This document shows positions 20,396 to 31,399 of a stretch of DNA of 64,000 bases, one piece after another; the first letter of the stretch is position 1, and every line of letters begins with the position of its first letter. Under the pieces are notes generated by a model. The model did not search any database, was not told where the DNA came from, and saw only the letters and a list, made by a program, of their open reading frames with translations. The stretch comes from Agriotes lineatus (taxonomy: Eukaryota; Arthropoda; Insecta; Coleoptera; Elateridae). The position numbers were made by a program, and so were the translations under genes. The stretch covers positions 97,981 to 161,980 of the forward strand of contig CALNHX010002984.1 of assembly GCA_940337035.1 (NCBI GenBank). The letters are read 5' to 3'.

Positions 20396-21719
20396 TAGCA
20401 ACACAGATTTAATTGCGACTAACTTCACACTCTTGTTGACGTATTCAGTTGGTTTGCTTGTGTCAAAATAATCAACTCTCAAACGAAACGAATTTTTATT
20501 TTTTGAAAAATATTCTAAACATTTTTATTCTTTGTTATTGTTATAATGTCGGATAGAAAAACTAAGAGAGAATCTGGAGCTTTGTAGAAAAAAAGGGAGA
20601 AAAGAAAGCAGAGAAACAGAAAAATTTCTGGGAGGTCCTCAAAACCAAGAATGTTGTTCCAATGTTCTAATGGCAGCTGATGTTCTAATAGCAGCTGATT
20701 TTCGTGATGCTTAAAGTGAAACTGAAAGCCAAGCAACAGTTACATATCATCATTATGCCAGAAGGAGAAGGAAGCCCAAGATCAAGTTGATACGGAATGT
20801 GTTGTCAAGTCAAATTAAACAAATTATTATTGAAAAATAGATATTGCGAATAACTTTTCATATCCTGCAGACGAAAATAATAGGCGATTTTCATCAAAAC
20901 ATATCCACTTGGTTTTATCAAATGGAGAACGCATGAAAAGAACATGGCCCGTTTATTCTATTTTAGAAGATAAAATCTACTGCTTTTGCTGCAAATTATT
21001 TTCTTCATTAAGCACAAAGTTTGTAACAGGCTATAACGATTGGAAAAGTTTGACCTATGCCATTAAACATCATGAGACCAATTTCTTGCACATTAAAGCA
21101 TTTAATGATTGGTCGAAGATTCTCAAAAGGAAACGACTAAATAAAACCATTGACGCAGAATATGAACGGCTTCGTCAAAATGAAAAAGAACATTGGCGTG
21201 ACGTTTTTGAAAGGTTACCACAGATTATTTTGACACTAGCAGAACTCAGTTTACCGTTTCGTGGGAAATCTGATGTGATATATGAAAAGAACAATGGAGT
21301 TTTCTTAAAGTTTGTCGAATGCTTTGGTTTATACGATCCTGTTATAAAAGAACATCTTCGTCGAATAACATCTAGTGAAACGAAATTACATTACATGAGC
21401 AAAGATATTCAAAATGAAATAATAGAATTATTAGATCAAAGGACGAAAAACAAGATTATTGAGATGGTAAAAAGTGCAGAATTTTTCTCTGTCGTTATGG
21501 ACACCACTCCTGACATCAGTCATAAAGAACAACTGACTTTGATTATTCCATTTGTAAATACGAAATTCAATAGTGCACATCTAGTGGAGGAGTATTTCCT
21601 AGGATTTCTAGAAATACGAGGGTTGCGCCGAAAATCGTTGGTTATTAAAAGACCGTTGCATTTTTTAACAAAAGATCTTTATTGTTTTTCAAAATATTCT
21701 CCATTCAGGCTAATACACT

Positions 21720-24522
21720 TCTTTGAAACCACTTTTTAAAACATTCGGAAAATTCATTATCTGAAAGGTCTTCAAAAATTCTTTGAAATTCTGTAACTGC
21801 TGCATCTGCGCTGGAAAATCTTTTACCTCGAATCATTTTTTAACAGTTGGAAACAAAAACAAGTCGCTCGGCGCCAGATCTGGGCTATACGGAGGATCAG
21901 TTACCAATTGAACTCCCAAATCTATCAAAAAATCCAATGTTCTCGCAGCAGTGTGGGAGGATTCGTTGTCATGATGGACTAAGATTGTTACGCGATAAAT
22001 TGCTCATTAAGACCCCATGGGATGCTCGTAGCAGTGTCCGCCCCTTGCACGTACCCCACAGCTCAAATACTCCGGCCAGAACTCAATCGCGTGGGGGGTT
22101 CACAGGTTTAGGGTGCGTTTTGGGGCGAAATGCCACGACGGGGTGTCGATATCGGGTTATTAAGACAAAGTTATGGGGCGCCACGACATTTGAAAGATGT
22201 TAAGATTGATAATTAACTGACGACCGGTCAAAAGTCGAAAACCAATCGCAGTAGCGTTGCGTTGCACTCCAAGGGGGCACTCCCACGGCACTGGCTTTTA
22301 CAGCTACCTTTTGGGTGTCATTTCTCCAGTTGCTTAGGCCCTGTACAAAGGAATACATACACAACGCAACAACAAACTCAATTCTTGTCAGTCACAAAAA
22401 TGCACAAATAATTGAAATGAAAAACAATACGTAAATTAAAAATGGGTAATCTATTACCATACTAGTTACAGGCCCGAAGGCAAGTGTGCAGGTAGCAAAT
22501 GCTACAAATTGGGGTTAGTAAACAGGTGCAACACAATAAGGGCTGAAGGCCAAGGAAGCGGCACATCCGCTGAGAACACTGGTCACCTAGGTCCCGGAAT
22601 ACGCTGAATTAATTTGCCTCAAGGCTCACTACGATTCCCGGAGCCAGGCTTTCATAAAATTATGCTGAAGGCTTCTATTTACATTACTTGACGATAACTA
22701 GGGCTCGGGTGATTAGCACGCGGCCCACAAATAACATATACGATAGATTGAGAGTTCCGAAACTTTGCACGTCACTGTATAATACGCAATTCACTGTTCT
22801 ATTTAATTTCTAGTACAATACCTTGATTCATCGCTAGGGCTCCAAGCAACTGTGTTGTTGAAGTGTTGATGCCGGAAGATTTCGACCTGGAGATTCAACG
22901 CTCTGGCGATGCTTACAAAAGAGGGTTGCGACAGCAGCTTAGATGCGGCAAGGGTTGATAGACAGATAGGGACGGTTGACCAGCTTACTCGGGGAATTGT
23001 GGCGGCAAGATCCTTCGAAGAAGTAGCAGGGTGGAGCCAAACGATAACTCACAACTGCTCACCCTGTATGTTGATGCTCTGTGTTCGATCCTGTTACAAA
23101 TCTGCCAACATGGGCGAAGAATTGTACACACCGGTACTTGGAACTTTAAGGGCCCGAAAGCACTTATAACTGCCACAAGTCCGAGGGTACAACGCGCCCC
23201 TGAGAACTAAAGGGGTTGTTCTTTGTTCTTAAGTTAACTTGCACATCCGTGTGATAGCGAAGCTTAAAATTGGACTCTCTGGAGGGAACGCGCTGGACGC
23301 AGCGTTAATTTTATCATTACGTCATGCGTAAAACTTTCCATCATTGGGCAACTCGCTCGGGTACATAAAGGATCTATTGTTCGAAATGCTGACTTGCATT
23401 CACCAAAATACAGCGCGCAACCAGGCGCGGGGCTTCTCCCGTACATAACGCTCGTCTCGCCGGCGCTGTAATCTGATATCCAAGGCCTCGCCTTTTAACT
23501 TGAGGACTGAATGCAAACTCCATCTACCAGCGATTTATTAAGTTACTTAGCAGGGTTTTGATGCTATGATCATGCGTTACAGCGTCCGCCTCTAGATTGA
23601 AGCAAATGCCTTAATTAAGATACTTTATGCGACAGATGTCGGGGTCTGGCCTACATATGTGCCAAACAGTTAGAGAATTTGGGAAAGATGCCCGATGGCT
23701 TAAATTATGCTGCAATATGAGGGAGCAGAATGCGGAATTACACATAGGTTCTTAACGAAAATCGGGAGTCTTAACAAGATGTTACGCAAACCGGTCCTTT
23801 GGCGACCGGTCTGTAATTTTCCAAACATCTGTTGTAAAGCCACTTCGCAGTACCATTCAGAATTAACAGTTCTGCGTTCTTCAAGTGGAATAACAGCTAC
23901 AGGACCACTTCGGCAGAAAAAAACAGCAATCATTTACTTATTGACAGTTCTGCCACGAATTACTTTTGTGGGCAAGTCTTCATCTACGAATACCCAAACA
24001 TTAGACTGCTGTTTAGTTTCACGGTCGTAACTGTATACCCAAGATTCGTCACCTGTTACAATGTATGCCACTTGCTTGGAAGCTCCTCCGTCAAATTTTT
24101 GAACATAAATTTACACCAGTCTACTCGATCCTATATTTGACTTTCTGAGAGCAAATGCGGTATCCAACGGCTTGCTAGCTTTCTTACCCCAAGATGTTTA
24201 TGCAAAATGGTATTCACCGCCGAGGATATAATCTTCACTTCCTCCTGAATCTCCCTATAAGTAATATTTCGATTGGACTGAATCAAGCTTGCCACACGAT
24301 CAACATTTTCTGAACAGGCAGCTTGCGCAGTTCTTCGAGGTCTTGCTTCGTCTTCTAGCAGCTCTCGCCCTTGTCAAAATTCGCGGAACCAATGACTAAC
24401 AGCGGATAATGAAGGGGTAGCATCGCCAAAAGCTGCTATCAAATTTTCATAGCTTTGCTGGTATCCTAACTGTCTTTTATAGTCATAGAAAATCGTAGCT
24501 CTAAAGGCAGTTAGCGGAATGC
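21720..24522 (-). pseudogene. Mariner transposase, interrupted by an LTR
   Basis: Minus strand, ATG near 24522 (MSIPLTAFRATIFYDYKRQL), then YENLIAAFGDATPSLS and HWFREF followed by a stop; HTH parts are recognisable. In a shifted frame comes TGDESWVYSYD (about 24050) with the first catalytic Asp. The second is in VHHDNESSHTAARTL, split from its upstream codons by the LTR, and the third in SPDLAPSD; 34 residues lie between the second and third Asp, so DD34D. A stop, several frame shifts and the LTR make it dead. The protein would cut and re-insert the element at TA. Confidence 0.85.
21986..23776. mobile_element. 1.79 kb LTR (solo LTR) inserted in the mariner
   Basis: Starts TGTTACGCG and ends CTTAACA, with TGTTA/TAACA terminal inverted repeats. 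A 4 bp duplication AGAT flanks it (21982-21985, 23777-23780), and taking it out restores the mariner frame exactly at ILVHHDN. There is no gag or pol frame inside, so it is a solo LTR or a very short LTR element. It is less AT-rich than its surroundings. No second copy of it is in the window. Confidence 0.85.
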
Positions 24523-26114
24523 TCATTTTAACTGAATTAAAAATGCACAACTACTTAACTTACAAAATTAACTACGTTTCACAAGGAAATCGGAACGTTT
24601 GACAATTGTGGGTAACGAATGTCAACTAATGCGGCATTCAATTGTTGCAATTGTTTCTAGCCAATTGAGCTTCCATGGCCTGCTACTAACTATTAACAGA
24701 GCATCCCTCGTAGATGATACATCGGGATATGGACTGGCAACTAAATTTTTGGATGAGCTATAAATTTTATGATTAGATATTAAAAACTGCAGAAACTATG
24801 GCTATGAGAATGGGGCCAATATGGGAGGAAAAATATTGGACTTCAGAGACAAATTTTAAATTTAAATCCTCGCGCTTTTTTCGTTCCCTGTTCTTGCCAG
24901 TCAATGAATCTTGTTTTGAATGATGCAGCAGAATCGAATATTGAAATGCTGAACTTTTTTGGAACGGTACAAGTTTTGTATAATTTTTTCTCTGCATCAA
25001 CATACAGATGGTCTGTATTGTTGAAACATATCTAGTTTGAATTTAAAACCTGTGTGTTCAACAAGATGGAAAAGCAGAATCAATTCTATAAGGCCAATTA
25101 GATACCAAATTGGGGAAATTTATGATGCACTTATTGATATTATGGAAGACCAATCGCTAATGGATTCTCATGGAAACAAAACGAAGGTTGACGCAAAATT
25201 TATCAATTTATTTGCACCGCAGTACTTTGGTATAATGTGTTATTAGAAGTTAATAAAGTTAATCTTCTAATACAGAATCAAACACTTTCTATTATTGCCG
25301 CAGTAGAAACAATCAAGTCCGTTCTTAATTATTTTAAAAAGCTCAGAACTGACGAAGATTTCCCGAACCTTTTCATTACTGCTGTTGAACTAGCAGATAC
25401 AATTGATTTGGTACCCAAATTCGAGGAAGTGCGAATTAAAAAACGAAAACGCAATTTTGAATACGAAGCGAATTACTACCCAATGGAAGATTCAAAAGAA
25501 AAATTTAAAATTGAAGTTTATTTTAATTTGTTAGACGTCTCTATACACTCAATAGAGGAACGTTTTCAACAGCTATCAAATTATTAAAATACATTTGGCT
25601 TCTTACATTTCATTTCAAAATTAACTACATGGAAGAAACAAGATATTTTGAAGTATTGTAAGGATTTAGAAATTACGTATACTGAGCGTGAGCGATGATA
25701 ATAAAAAAAACATTGATGGTATTCAACTGTCGTAAGAATTAATATTCATTTCAAGTTTTCTGAAACCATTAGATGACCCGAACGATGTTTTGAAATATAC
25801 ATTACAGAAGGAACTAATACCAATTTATCCAAATTTATATCTTGCTTTAAAGATATTATTAACAATACCAGTTAGTGTTGCTAGCGGAGAAAGGAGTTTT
25901 TCACATCTTAAGTTGATAAAAAAATACCTTAGGTCATCCATGACTCAAAACCGACTATCTGGTATATCTATTTTGTCCATTGAAAATGATATTTCGAGAG
26001 CAGTAGACAAAGAAGATATACTTCGAGATTTTACAAACATAAAAACAAGAAAAAGATTTTAAACTTTTTGCTATATGGATAATAATTGTTTAATTAGTGT
26101 TTCATTTAATTATT

Positions 26115-26659
26115 TTTATCCGCAAACGTCACAAAAGCAACAACTTATGTGTCTTTATTGATAAGGTAAAAGTGTCACTTTATCTGACTAAGCAGATAAA
26201 ATAGCAACTTTTGCGTACTTTATGTGCCTAATCACATAAAATCGTTGCTCTCTCTTTTTCTTTCTATGTTTGTTCGCTATCTCCTCCGAAGATACTGGAC
26301 CGATTAAACTGTATGATGGCTTAAAATTTTGCTAATTTTTAGACTTAGATCGTAGGCCGGTTTTTATTTTCAAAAAGAGTACGAAAAAGTTTTAATTTAA
26401 TTAAATCCTTTAAGCAGCCGAGCGGAGCATCTGTCGCCGTAGGTTATGGTGTGACAGCTGCTGTGGCCGTGTGCTATTAGCTCGGGTGATTCAGTATGTT
26501 CATATATCATTATAGTAGCACGTTATTTAAACAACCGAGGTTGGCGTAGGGGTAGAGTGCTCGCATATCACGCGGGTGGCCCGGGTTCGATTCCCGGCCG
26601 AGGCATCCTTTATTTTAATTTATATTAATGAAATTTATCTGAATACGTTTGCGGATAAA
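26115..26659. mobile_element. 545 bp TIR element carrying a tRNA-like sequence
   Basis: TTTATCCGCAAACGT at 26115-26129 and its exact complement at 26645-26659. Inside the left half are two small hairpins (TTATCTGACTAAGCAGATAA; TTTATGTG...CACATAAA), and in the right half a tRNA-like sequence at 26533-26605. Confidence 0.65.
26533..26605 (+). tRNA. tRNA-like sequence (pseudo-tRNA), anticodon position ATC
   Basis: Good A box (TGGCGTAGGGG), perfect B box (GGTTCGATTCC), a T arm with a fully paired CCGGG/CCCGG stem, and an anticodon arm CTCGC-ATATCAC-GCGGG that would place ATC as anticodon (Asp-type). The acceptor stem pairs at only 4 of 7 positions: the 3' strand CCGAGGC would need GCCTCGG, but ACCGAGG is present. 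I therefore see a tRNA-derived pseudogene or SINE head, not a working tRNA. The arm sequence resembles tRNA-Gly as much as tRNA-Asp. Confidence 0.5.
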
Positions 26660-26666
26660 ATAGTAT

Positions 26667-26786
26667 ATGTTATTCGGAGTAAAAGTGACTTTATGTGGCT
26701 TAGCTGAATTATTTGTCTCACTGACGTTCGGCTAAATAAACTTCAGCTTCGCCACATAAAGTATCACTTTTACTCCTAATAACATA
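26667..26786. repeat. 120 bp palindrome
   Basis: TATGTTATTCGGAGTAAAAG at the left is mirrored by the right end CTTTTACTCCTAATAACATA; arms of ~35 bases, with GACTTTATGTGGC / GCCACATAAAG. It is adjacent to the TIR element at 26115-26659. Confidence 0.8.
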
Positions 26787-27003
26787 AATTATTATTTGTG
26801 GTAATTTTTATTACTAATGTGATTTTTTTAATATTATATTTAGAAATGAATAATTGATAAATCTTTGTTTTTTGTTATTGTACTTATTGTACTCGTATTA
26901 TTTATTTTTCATAGTACGTAACAAAAAATCCGTTTTTTTCTTTTATCACTAGGGCGGCAAAAAAAATCTTGCCTGTAGCGGCAAAAAGTCTAGCGCCGCC
27001 TCT

Positions 27004-28243
27004 TTCCATAGCAATATGACGTAGGAGAAGTAAGACTAGCGTCATCTAATAGACATAGCCCAAATTACTAACATCGTTGGTGCTGTCAAAAGTAATGTAA
27101 TTATACAACATGCTCTTTTAAAGCGTGTCTTTTTAATGACAATTCTTAAGTGAAATTGTATCATTATGACTTACAAACTGGACATTCTCACATCTATAAT
27201 CTAGTTGGGCGAATGCCTAACCCGATATTGTGCGAATATTTTTTAATCAAAATATATCACGTATTACTATTTAACCAACAAGTGCAGAATGCAAAGATGG
27301 TTTTCGTGTTTGAACTTTTTAAAAACAGGATGATCTAGACTTTTTACTCAACCTGTGGTAAATAGGTTGTTGAGAAGTGCCAGAAAGAAGATCGGAAATT
27401 CGGTTCGACAGTTATTGCGCAAAGTTGGTGTTTTAAAGTCAAGAATTTTAAAAGAATTCTCCAGAAATGGTAAAAGATTCCGTAAAAGAAGAAAATGTCC
27501 GAAATACACACTGAACCAGTTGAAACAAATGCTTTGAAGTTGTGCAGTAAGGCGAGTTCATTTCACCAATAACCAAGTCTTTATCATTGAATATTTGTGG
27601 AAATTTTGCTCCGGAAAGTTTATGATGGAGGGTGGGAGGCTCAAAATGAATATCAATTGAGATGCAGGATTTTTTAAAGGTTCCGAGAAATAAATATTGC
27701 CACCGCCCAAGGACTGATGCAGAGTGTTTGAAGAAAGTTGAAGAGAATCTGATGTTCCAGTTAATTTAATTTAATATTTCTATTTAGACTAAGTATATTG
27801 TTACAATGATTCAAATTAGATTAATGCAGAATACAAAAATGTACTACACAAAATTGTGCCAAAACTTATGGGACATACATTATTGAAGTGTAAGGGCAAA
27901 ATGCGATCGTGCACATCTACTAAAATTGTTAAATAGAACCATACCTGGATTGTAATACAATTTTGACACAAAAGTACTTAGCAAATAATTCTTTTTCTGG
28001 ACCGATACTTATTTTAGTATGGAAACTATAGTTCATTCGGATCCAAGACAGAGTTAAATATACAACCCAAGTTACAAATACCTATTAGCAGTAACTTGAG
28101 TAGTAATACAATTTTATTAAAATTTAAATCATATAATGTATGAACAATATAGAAGTACTACACAGGTCAATTTTGACAACTGTTTCTGAAAAGCTTACAA
28201 TTGTAAAATTCATAAAGACAGCAAAAAAACATGGCTCTCTGCA
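27004..28243. other. No clear gene; possible weak transposase HTH remnant
   Basis: AT-rich. A 60-codon plus frame at 27355-27537 (NSVRQLLRKVGVLKSRIL) looks like the second helix-turn-helix of a mariner transposase, but no other part supports it. Confidence 0.3.
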
Positions 28244-28851
28244 CTAGCGGATCCAAAGGGGTGTCAATCGGGTCAGTTGACACCCCCCAGCCCTTAAAAA
28301 AATGTAATCGGATAAAAAGTTGACTGCTTTGTTTTAATTATAAACAAAACGCACCCTTATAACAGCCGCTCGTAATTTAAATTTGAATTTGCCGAATGTC
28401 TTTTCAACATTTTTCATTTCTTTTTAATTCTAATAATCGCAGATTTGCCTTCACCCCCCAGCGTTGGTGGGGTTTTCGTCGCTCTTGGATGTCGGTTCTG
28501 TGACCTGTCTAGTGTTTACCAGTCTCCACTAGACAAAACAATGAATTGCACATGGTATATAGTTATCGGCGTATTTTAAAATTTTACTAATAATATCATC
28601 TTTTCATTGTTTGTTTTAAATTGTACAACTAGTTAGTCAAAGCCAAAGCCTGCAAACTTTCAAATTTAGAGTTAAGTACTCATTTATGTAAAACAATGCT
28701 TATTTTATAACATTTCGCGTGAAAGCGAAAACGTACGTACTTGATTTTCAAGTAATTGACCTCTATACAGAAATCACAAGCATTACACAAAATACAGCAT
28801 TTCCTAACTGGCTTTTTAAATTGCTATTGCAAATTTATTTAATTTTTTAGA

Positions 28852-29200
28852 ATGGCGACACCTTCTAAAAAACGAAAAACATTAGACCTTTATACAATAA
28901 CCAATAACCACTGCCATTCATGTCAATCAGGATAAGACGGTAGAAATTCAAAATCTAGAAAAAGCAGATGATTTTTTATCAAATTCCACAGAAACTGAAA
29001 CTGCATCCACTTCTATTCCCGCTAATAATGGGGAGATTGAAAGTTTGTCAAACGACATCGGAGATTATTTTGACAGCACTGATATACTTCTTGGAAGTCT
29101 TTCTAATTTAAAGAAAAAAGAATTATTGGAGAACCCTCACGTTCCCCGAAAAACTTGCGTAATTGCTTTCTCGGAAAAAAATACATGTGAAAGTAATTAA
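28852..29200 (+). pseudogene. hAT transposase N-terminal exon, frameshifted
   Basis: ATG at 28852 just after an acceptor-like TTTTTTAG. The first 27 codons (MATPSKKRKTLDLYTITNN) run to a stop; after one frame change the exon goes on as DKTVEIQNLEKADDFLSNS, then a serine/threonine-rich stretch, and ends with LLENPHVPRKTCVI and a TAA at 29198-29200. The low-complexity N-terminus 'MxxPSKKRxxLDxYF' and the later 'HPP/PHVPRK' are typical of the non-conserved first exon of ZMYM1-like hAT transposases. None of the zinc finger or DDE parts remain. Confidence 0.5.
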
Positions 29201-29564
29201 AATATATTTTAATATTAGTTATTCGGATAACTATATTTGGCTTGTCTATTCATGTGTAAAACAAGGAGTTTTTATCGGTTTTTCTTGAAATGAAGCATGT
29301 TAAGTGGCTCAAATCGTTTTTTCTATGAAAAACAATTGAATTTAGAGTTAGGAAGTAACATATAAAAAGAGTTCATTAACAGCGCTTTTCTAAAATTCAT
29401 ACAGGGCCTTTCATTTGAAGAAAAACTAAAATTATTAAATTTGTTAATGTTATGTATATTAGTAATACCCAGAACCATCATTTTTCACTGGAAAGGTAGT
29501 TCGCGAGAAGAAAACTTTTTTGGTAACGTTTTTACTCATTCAATTTCAATTCTCTTACAGCAGC

Positions 29565-29765
29565 CGCTTAAATATACACAACATTTTATACACAATATTT
29601 ATGTAACTCTCATAGAAATATCTTCCAATCCCCCTCCCCATCGTTGCCAGATCCTGTATATAGTTTACCTTTATTTTAGCATTGCTAGAAAGATTTATTG
29701 TTTCTTCTTTTAAATAGTTTAAAGTTTACTTTTTTGTTATTTTTATATAACCTATATAGCTAAAA
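29565..29765. repeat. Dispersed repeat, copy B (see 16470-16680)
   Basis: Same order and strand as copy A over about 190 bases, with scattered substitutions. Confidence 0.75.
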
Positions 29766-30020
29766 TAGCGGTTCAATATTTTTTTAAGTATAGTGTTAAT
29801 TTAACTTGTTTCTTTTATTTGTTGAAGTCGAAAAAAAATCAAATATTAAAAATCTATATTTAGCTTTTACCTCTTTTATTCTAAATATCTACCTAGTACC
29901 ATCATATAGTAGACATTCCCTACATATAAACTATTAGTTTAGCTTTACTGTTTAATGTACAAAAATTAGTTGACCCCTCCCCCCTTAGAAAGTCTCTGGA
30001 TTTGCCTATGCCGGGGCTAG

Positions 30021-31399
30021 GTACTTCAGTGGTTAAGAATTTTGATTCCCTCTGGTTCTAGACACAACAGTTGTTCCTCAATAGGTACAGGAGCAAATTC
30101 ATGTTATTTAAGGGCATCACCTGGTGTTTTGTCTGCCGGTGATAACTGGGGAAAATTCCTACCATGAGAATTTTCTTCTGGGTAATGAGTGTAAAATACA
30201 TTTATCCAATCCTCAAAGGTAATATGCTCTAGTCCTAGTTTTAGTACTAGTTTTAAAGAAGTAAACTGGACTATTACTAGCTTGTTTGCATCATAACCCA
30301 CGTTACCATTGCTTACCAATACTTCAGCTCACTCTCTATTAATTATTCACTTTGACTTTTCACAACTGTCAATACAAAATGTATGCTTTTTTGGTATTTG
30401 TGATATATTGATATACTATTTTGCATGCCACACGTTTGCATATAACACACTTATACCACAAATAACTATTGCAACTCCACGTATCAACTATAGGTACTTA
30501 AATTGTAAAGTTCCTGGGCAAAATTGTAGATTCTACGACATTCAGCTTTACTACCATAGAAATTATAACACTTTTCCATCACAGAAGAGAACTAAAAACT
30601 AGTTTAAAAGTTTGTTTCGTTAATTAACAACAAGTCCAAATAAATTTCTTTCTTAAGCACTTAAACAATAAACGTATGATATTGTTTGAAACTTTACTCA
30701 TGGTTTGCTATACACAGGTACTCCAATACTAATTTCCTGATGTTTTTCCATTTAATATTCGCCTTGACTTTGTTTTCCGAATGACTAACCACCTTCAATT
30801 TGAAATTAGACTACTTTCATAATATATAGCACCTCTTTAGCAAGTAACGTTTTCAATAAATGCCTTTGCAAGTATCAAGAATTCCAGTATGATTTTATTA
30901 GGGCCATTACATTGAGATTCAAGAGCACGTGCTTGTCCTAGTTTACGTAAGATTCGGATTTAAGCAACTTCGCGTTATAAATAGACAACTAATGAAGGAA
31001 CCGCAAACTTGCTCGCAGAATTATGAGTTGGTGTAATTGTAGTTTCACGGCTCACTTTAAACTATTTCGCAAGTCGCTTGAATGCTCCCCAATACAACAT
31101 CTTGATAAATGTAAACCTAATTAATATGGTATAATTTTATTCCCGTTGTGTAACTTCATACGTTTACAACGATGATTAATTTGGGAAAGTTTGTGAATCG
31201 AGTTTGCATCTCTACCATTTCAGTTGCTAGGTTGAGTTAAGTAATAAAATTGGGATGTCGTGTATTCCAGACCTGCCTTTCTCAAAATTTATAAATCTAG
31301 TTTTACACTATTCTTACTATTTTTCTGTACGACCGAACGAAATTGGTCAGCGCTTACCCTATTTTGAGAGAGTAATGTGTCACTTTACGGTTAGGCCAT
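30021..31399. other. No gene seen
   Basis: AT-rich. A tRNA-like A-box string (CTAGGTACTTCAGTGG) lies at 30016-30031 next to the hAT end, with only a poor B box. Minus frame 30104-30319 and plus frame 30309-30602 are open but have no family features. Confidence 0.35.

Larger units (their letters stand above)
21617..24710 (-). mobile_element. Mariner (DD34D) inserted in the hAT gene
   Basis: TIRs start CGAGGGTTGC at the left and, read inward from the right, CGAGGGATGC; TA flanks at 21615-21616 and 24711-24712. Subtracting the LTR insertion and its 4 bp duplication leaves 1299 bp, the usual mariner size. The insertion point lies within the hAT frame. Confidence 0.92.
20546..26062 (+). pseudogene. 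hAT transposase (TTF zinc finger, DUF4371, hAT dimerisation)
   Basis: Broken into 20546-21616 and 24711-26062 by a mariner; the two parts join in frame across the TA target. The N-terminus (MSDRKTKRESGAL) is followed by stops, then the TTF-type zinc finger (IYCFCCKLFSS, GYNDWKSL), and the DUF4371/catalytic part with FFSVVMDTTPDISHKEQ, holding the likely first Asp. After the mariner come GYGLATKFLDEL, GANMGGK, a VPCSCQSMNLVLNDAAE piece in another frame, CSTRWKSRI, and the C-terminal dimerisation domain (VASGERSFSHLKLIKKYLRS, 25870-25930). Several stops and frameshifts exist besides the mariner. Of the ZMYM1-like hAT group common in arthropods; it would cut and paste its element. Confidence 0.88.
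18321..27003 (+). mobile_element. hAT element (TTF/DUF4371 type) with many nested insertions
   Basis: Holds a hAT transposase pseudogene (20546-26062). Proposed ends are the GC-rich strings at 18321-18390 (GGCGGCCGCCTGTAGCGGCA) and 26952-27003 (GCCTGTAGCGGCAAAAAGTC, ending GCGCCGCCTCT), which share the GCCTGTAGCGGCA core and GGCGGC ends as I recall for this hAT group. The exact termini and the 8 bp target duplication could not be fixed. Nested inside are a long palindrome, a TIR element, an ATGC-rich MITE, a mariner that contains an LTR, and a TIR element with a tRNA-like sequence, so about 8.7 kb of which perhaps 3.5 kb is original. Confidence 0.6.
28244..30020 (+). mobile_element. Second, decayed hAT element
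   Basis: Left end AGCGGATCCAAAGGGGTG, followed by GTTGACACCCCCCAG; right end (inverted) GCAAATCCAGAGAC followed by GGGGGGAGGGGTCAACTAA. These pyrimidine-rich, GGATCC-like ends are what I recall for hAT elements of the ZMYM1-like group. It contains the first coding exon (28852-29200) and a dispersed repeat (29565-29765); the catalytic region is missing. Confidence 0.5.

Noticed and set aside
26533..26605. Functional tRNA-Asp gene
   Set aside because: Acceptor stem pairs at only 4 of 7 positions and the sequence is within a mobile element.
27355..27537. Mariner transposase fragment
   Set aside because: Only one HTH-like string; no DDE pieces around it in any frame, so it is noted in the spacer entry and not called.
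30010..30070. Second SINE head next to the hAT element
   Set aside because: A-box-like string present, but the B box (TGGTTCTAGACAC) is poor and no target duplication was seen.
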